Assembly: GCA_964554125.1 (NCBI GenBank)
Contig: CAZKNG010000031.1
Span: 1-23,380, forward strand
DNA: 23,380 bases
Source of the DNA: JAGHBT01 sp035311885
Lineage (GTDB): Bacteria; Krumholzibacteriota; Krumholzibacteriia; Krumholzibacteriales; WJIX01
Direction of reading: 5' to 3'
Part shown: positions 22,129 to 23,380 of the stretch, piece after piece
How positions within the stretch are numbered: the first letter of the stretch is position 1
How the letters are laid out: every line of letters begins with the position of its first letter
The notes under the pieces: model-generated
What the model was told of the DNA's origin: nothing
The model's input: the letters and a program-made list of their open reading frames with translations, nothing else
Databases searched by the model: none
Made by a program: the position numbers and the translations under genes

Positions 22129-23241
22129 CTACAGAAGTTCTTCAAGCGGTATGTATTTCTTCCTGAAGGCTTTAGCTACCGCTTTATCAGTAATTTTACC
22201 GTTCAGTATATTTACACCCGTCCAGATAATTCCGCTTTTCTTTGCGGCCTTTTCGAAGCCGTCGTTGGCGATCTTCACGGCGAAAGGAAGAGTGGCGTTC
22301 GTAAGCGCGTATGTGGAAGTTCTCGCGACAGCGCCCGGCATATTGGCAACGCCGTAGTGGACTACGCCGTTAATTATATAAGTTGGCCTGGTGTGTGTTG
22401 TGGGCTTGATCGTTTCTATGCAGCCGCCCTGATCAACGGCAACATCCACAATGACCGATCCCGGTTTCATAGACTTGAGCATTTTCTTTGTAACCAGACG
22501 CGGGGCTTTTGCCCCTCTAATGAGAACAGCTCCTATTACAAGGCTCGATTCGGCTACCGATTTGCGGATATTTTCAGGATTGGACATCAGCGGGGTTACA
22601 TTGGCCGGCAGGACGTCGCTCAGATAGCGCAATCTCTCGAGATCGATATCGAGGATTGTCACTTTCGCTCCCAGCCCTGCTGCCATTTTCGCGGCGTTTG
22701 TCCCGACTATACCTCCGCCGAGTATGGCGACCTTGGCGGGCTCAACCCCCGGCACTCCGCCGAGAAGAAGACCGGTTCCCTCCATGGGACGTTCGAGATA
22801 TTTCGCCCCTTCCTGCACGGCCATCCTTCCCGCAACTTCGCTCATAGGTATCAAAAGAGGCAGTGAGCCGTCTTCATCCGCCATAGTCTCGTACGCTATA
22901 CATGTTGCTCCGCTGCGTGCCATACCTTCGGTAAGTGAGCGGCTGGCGGCGAAATGGAAGTAGGTAAATATAATCTGGTCTTTACGGCATTTTTTGATCT
23001 CAACCGGCTGAGGTTCCTTTACCTTTATGATCATGTCGCTGCGGCGGAAGATATCATCAGCTTTGCCTACTATCTTCGCGCCGGCTTGGCGGTATTCCCC
23101 GTCTTCAAAGCCGCTCCCTTTTCCCGCCCCCTTCTGCACAAGAACTTTATGACCGTTTTTTACAAGGGTTTCCGCGCCGACAGGGATAAGAGCTACGCGG
23201 TATTCATCTTCTTTAATCTCCTTTGGTACACCTATAATCAT
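22129..23241 (-). CDS. ald: Alanine dehydrogenase
   Basis: This NAD-dependent enzyme interconverts L-alanine and pyruvate plus ammonia in the cytosol. The 370 residues match the usual length and carry the catalytic set: Arg15 (YRVAL), Lys74 in KVKEP, His96 (FHFA) and Asp270 (VDVAVDQGG). The nucleotide fold has AILGGGIVGTNAA (172-184) with Asp198 for the NAD ribose. HYGVANMPGAVARTST is also typical. GGAGAG lies upstream of the ATG on the - strand. It is the only clear - strand gene here, converges on prpE and has a long AT-rich upstream region with an inverted repeat. Its C-terminus (KYIPLEELL) is intact. Confidence 0.95.
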   Translation of the reverse strand: MIIGVPKEIKEDEYRVALIPVGAETLVKNGHKVLVQKGAGKGSGFEDGEYRQAGAKIVGKADDIFRRSDMIIKVKEPQPVEIKKCRKDQIIFTYFHFAASRSLTEGMARSGATCIAYETMADEDGSLPLLIPMSEVAGRMAVQEGAKYLERPMEGTGLLLGGVPGVEPAKVAILGGGIVGTNAAKMAAGLGAKVTILDIDLERLRYLSDVLPANVTPLMSNPENIRKSVAESSLVIGAVLIRGAKAPRLVTKKMLKSMKPGSVIVDVAVDQGGCIETIKPTTHTRPTYIINGVVHYGVANMPGAVARTSTYALTNATLPFAVKIANDGFEKAAKKSGIIWTGVNILNGKITDKAVAKAFRKKYIPLEELL

Positions 23242-23256
23242 TTCGACTCTCCAGGC

Positions 23257-23308
23257 ATATTTAAAGAAAAAAATTAGTTAAACTCTGTGAATTTGTTTCT
23301 TTAAATAT
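23257..23308 (-). promoter_or_regulatory. 13-bp inverted repeat in the ald control region
   Basis: ATATTTAAAGAAA (23257-23269) and its exact complement (23296-23308) are separated by 26 bp. One arm lies next to the ald Shine-Dalgarno and the other overlaps the candidate -10. It could be an operator, or an mRNA hairpin close to the start codon. Alanine dehydrogenase genes are controlled by Lrp/AsnC-type regulators in several bacteria, but no regulator gene is visible here. Confidence 0.5.
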
Positions 23309-23331
23309 ACCAATACAGTATTCTATAACAA
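23304..23331 (-). promoter_or_regulatory. Candidate ald promoter
   Basis: Read on the - strand: TTGTTA (23331-23326), a 16-bp spacer and TATATT (23309-23304). The match is moderate. It would give a leader of about 55 nt. The remaining bases to 23380 show no supported gene. Confidence 0.35.
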
Positions 23332-23380
23332 CACTTTTTTCAGATAAGGAGCGCTGATATCACAGGTAGATATTCTAATT

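Noticed and set aside
22357..22866. 169-residue + strand reading frame opposite ald
   Set aside because: It is antisense to alanine dehydrogenase, whose catalytic residues are all present on the other strand.
23346..23380. Start of a + strand gene at the window edge (AAGGAG then CTG ATA)
   Set aside because: Only a rare CTG start and nine codons are visible, too little to support a gene.

Overview
The window reads as a piece of a metagenome-assembled or draft genome of an uncultured, Gram-negative-type bacterium of moderate GC. The evidence for an outer envelope is three parvulin-type periplasmic chaperones (two lipoproteins and a SurA), a 656-residue beta-barrel protein ending in Phe, several lipoproteins and a FtsEX-EnvC division module. 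The gene order mixes two classical neighbourhoods: the surA-pdxA-ksgA neighbourhood of Proteobacteria and the holB-ricT-metG-tatD-ksgA neighbourhood of Firmicutes. That suggests a deep-branching phylum that I cannot name from sequence alone. A run of 10 N inside one gene shows that this is a scaffold.

Layout. Positions 1-78 hold the 3' end of an unidentified gene. From 148 to 16896 all genes lie on the + strand with gaps mostly under 100 bp or small overlaps. They form a long housekeeping and envelope operon, or a few consecutive ones: lipoprotein PPIase, lipoprotein PPIase, SurA, small S4 RNA-binding protein, PdxA, FtsE, FtsX, EnvC-like amidase activator, HolB, RicT/PSP1, MetG, a TatD-radical SAM fusion, KsgA, an outer-membrane barrel and a lipoprotein. 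A second, similar lipoprotein of identical length follows behind its own candidate promoter and ends at a strong intrinsic terminator (17668-17692). A consensus promoter (TTGACA-18-TATAAT, 17732-17761) then drives a structured leader, a YibQ-type divergent polysaccharide deacetylase and PdxJ. After another terminator comes a PrpE/ACSS3-type acyl-CoA synthetase, broken by a foreign-looking block and the assembly gap. It converges on a complete alanine dehydrogenase on the - strand across a 16-bp-stem bidirectional terminator.

How the genes fit together. SurA and the two lipoprotein PPIases would escort outer-membrane proteins such as the barrel. FtsE-FtsX-EnvC form the standard route by which the cytoplasmic divisome switches on periplasmic amidases, and the YibQ-like protein belongs to the family found beside EnvC in E. 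coli. PdxA and PdxJ are the two committed enzymes of DXP-dependent PLP synthesis. HolB, MetG, KsgA, RicT and the S4 protein serve replication, translation, ribosome maturation and RNA metabolism. I did not find a defence system, CRISPR array, integrase, transposon, rRNA or tRNA. The most unusual items are the TatD-radical SAM fusion, the apparent lack of a normal start codon for holB, the paired lipoproteins, the regulatory architecture around the yibQ-like gene, prpE and ald, and the foreign block in prpE.
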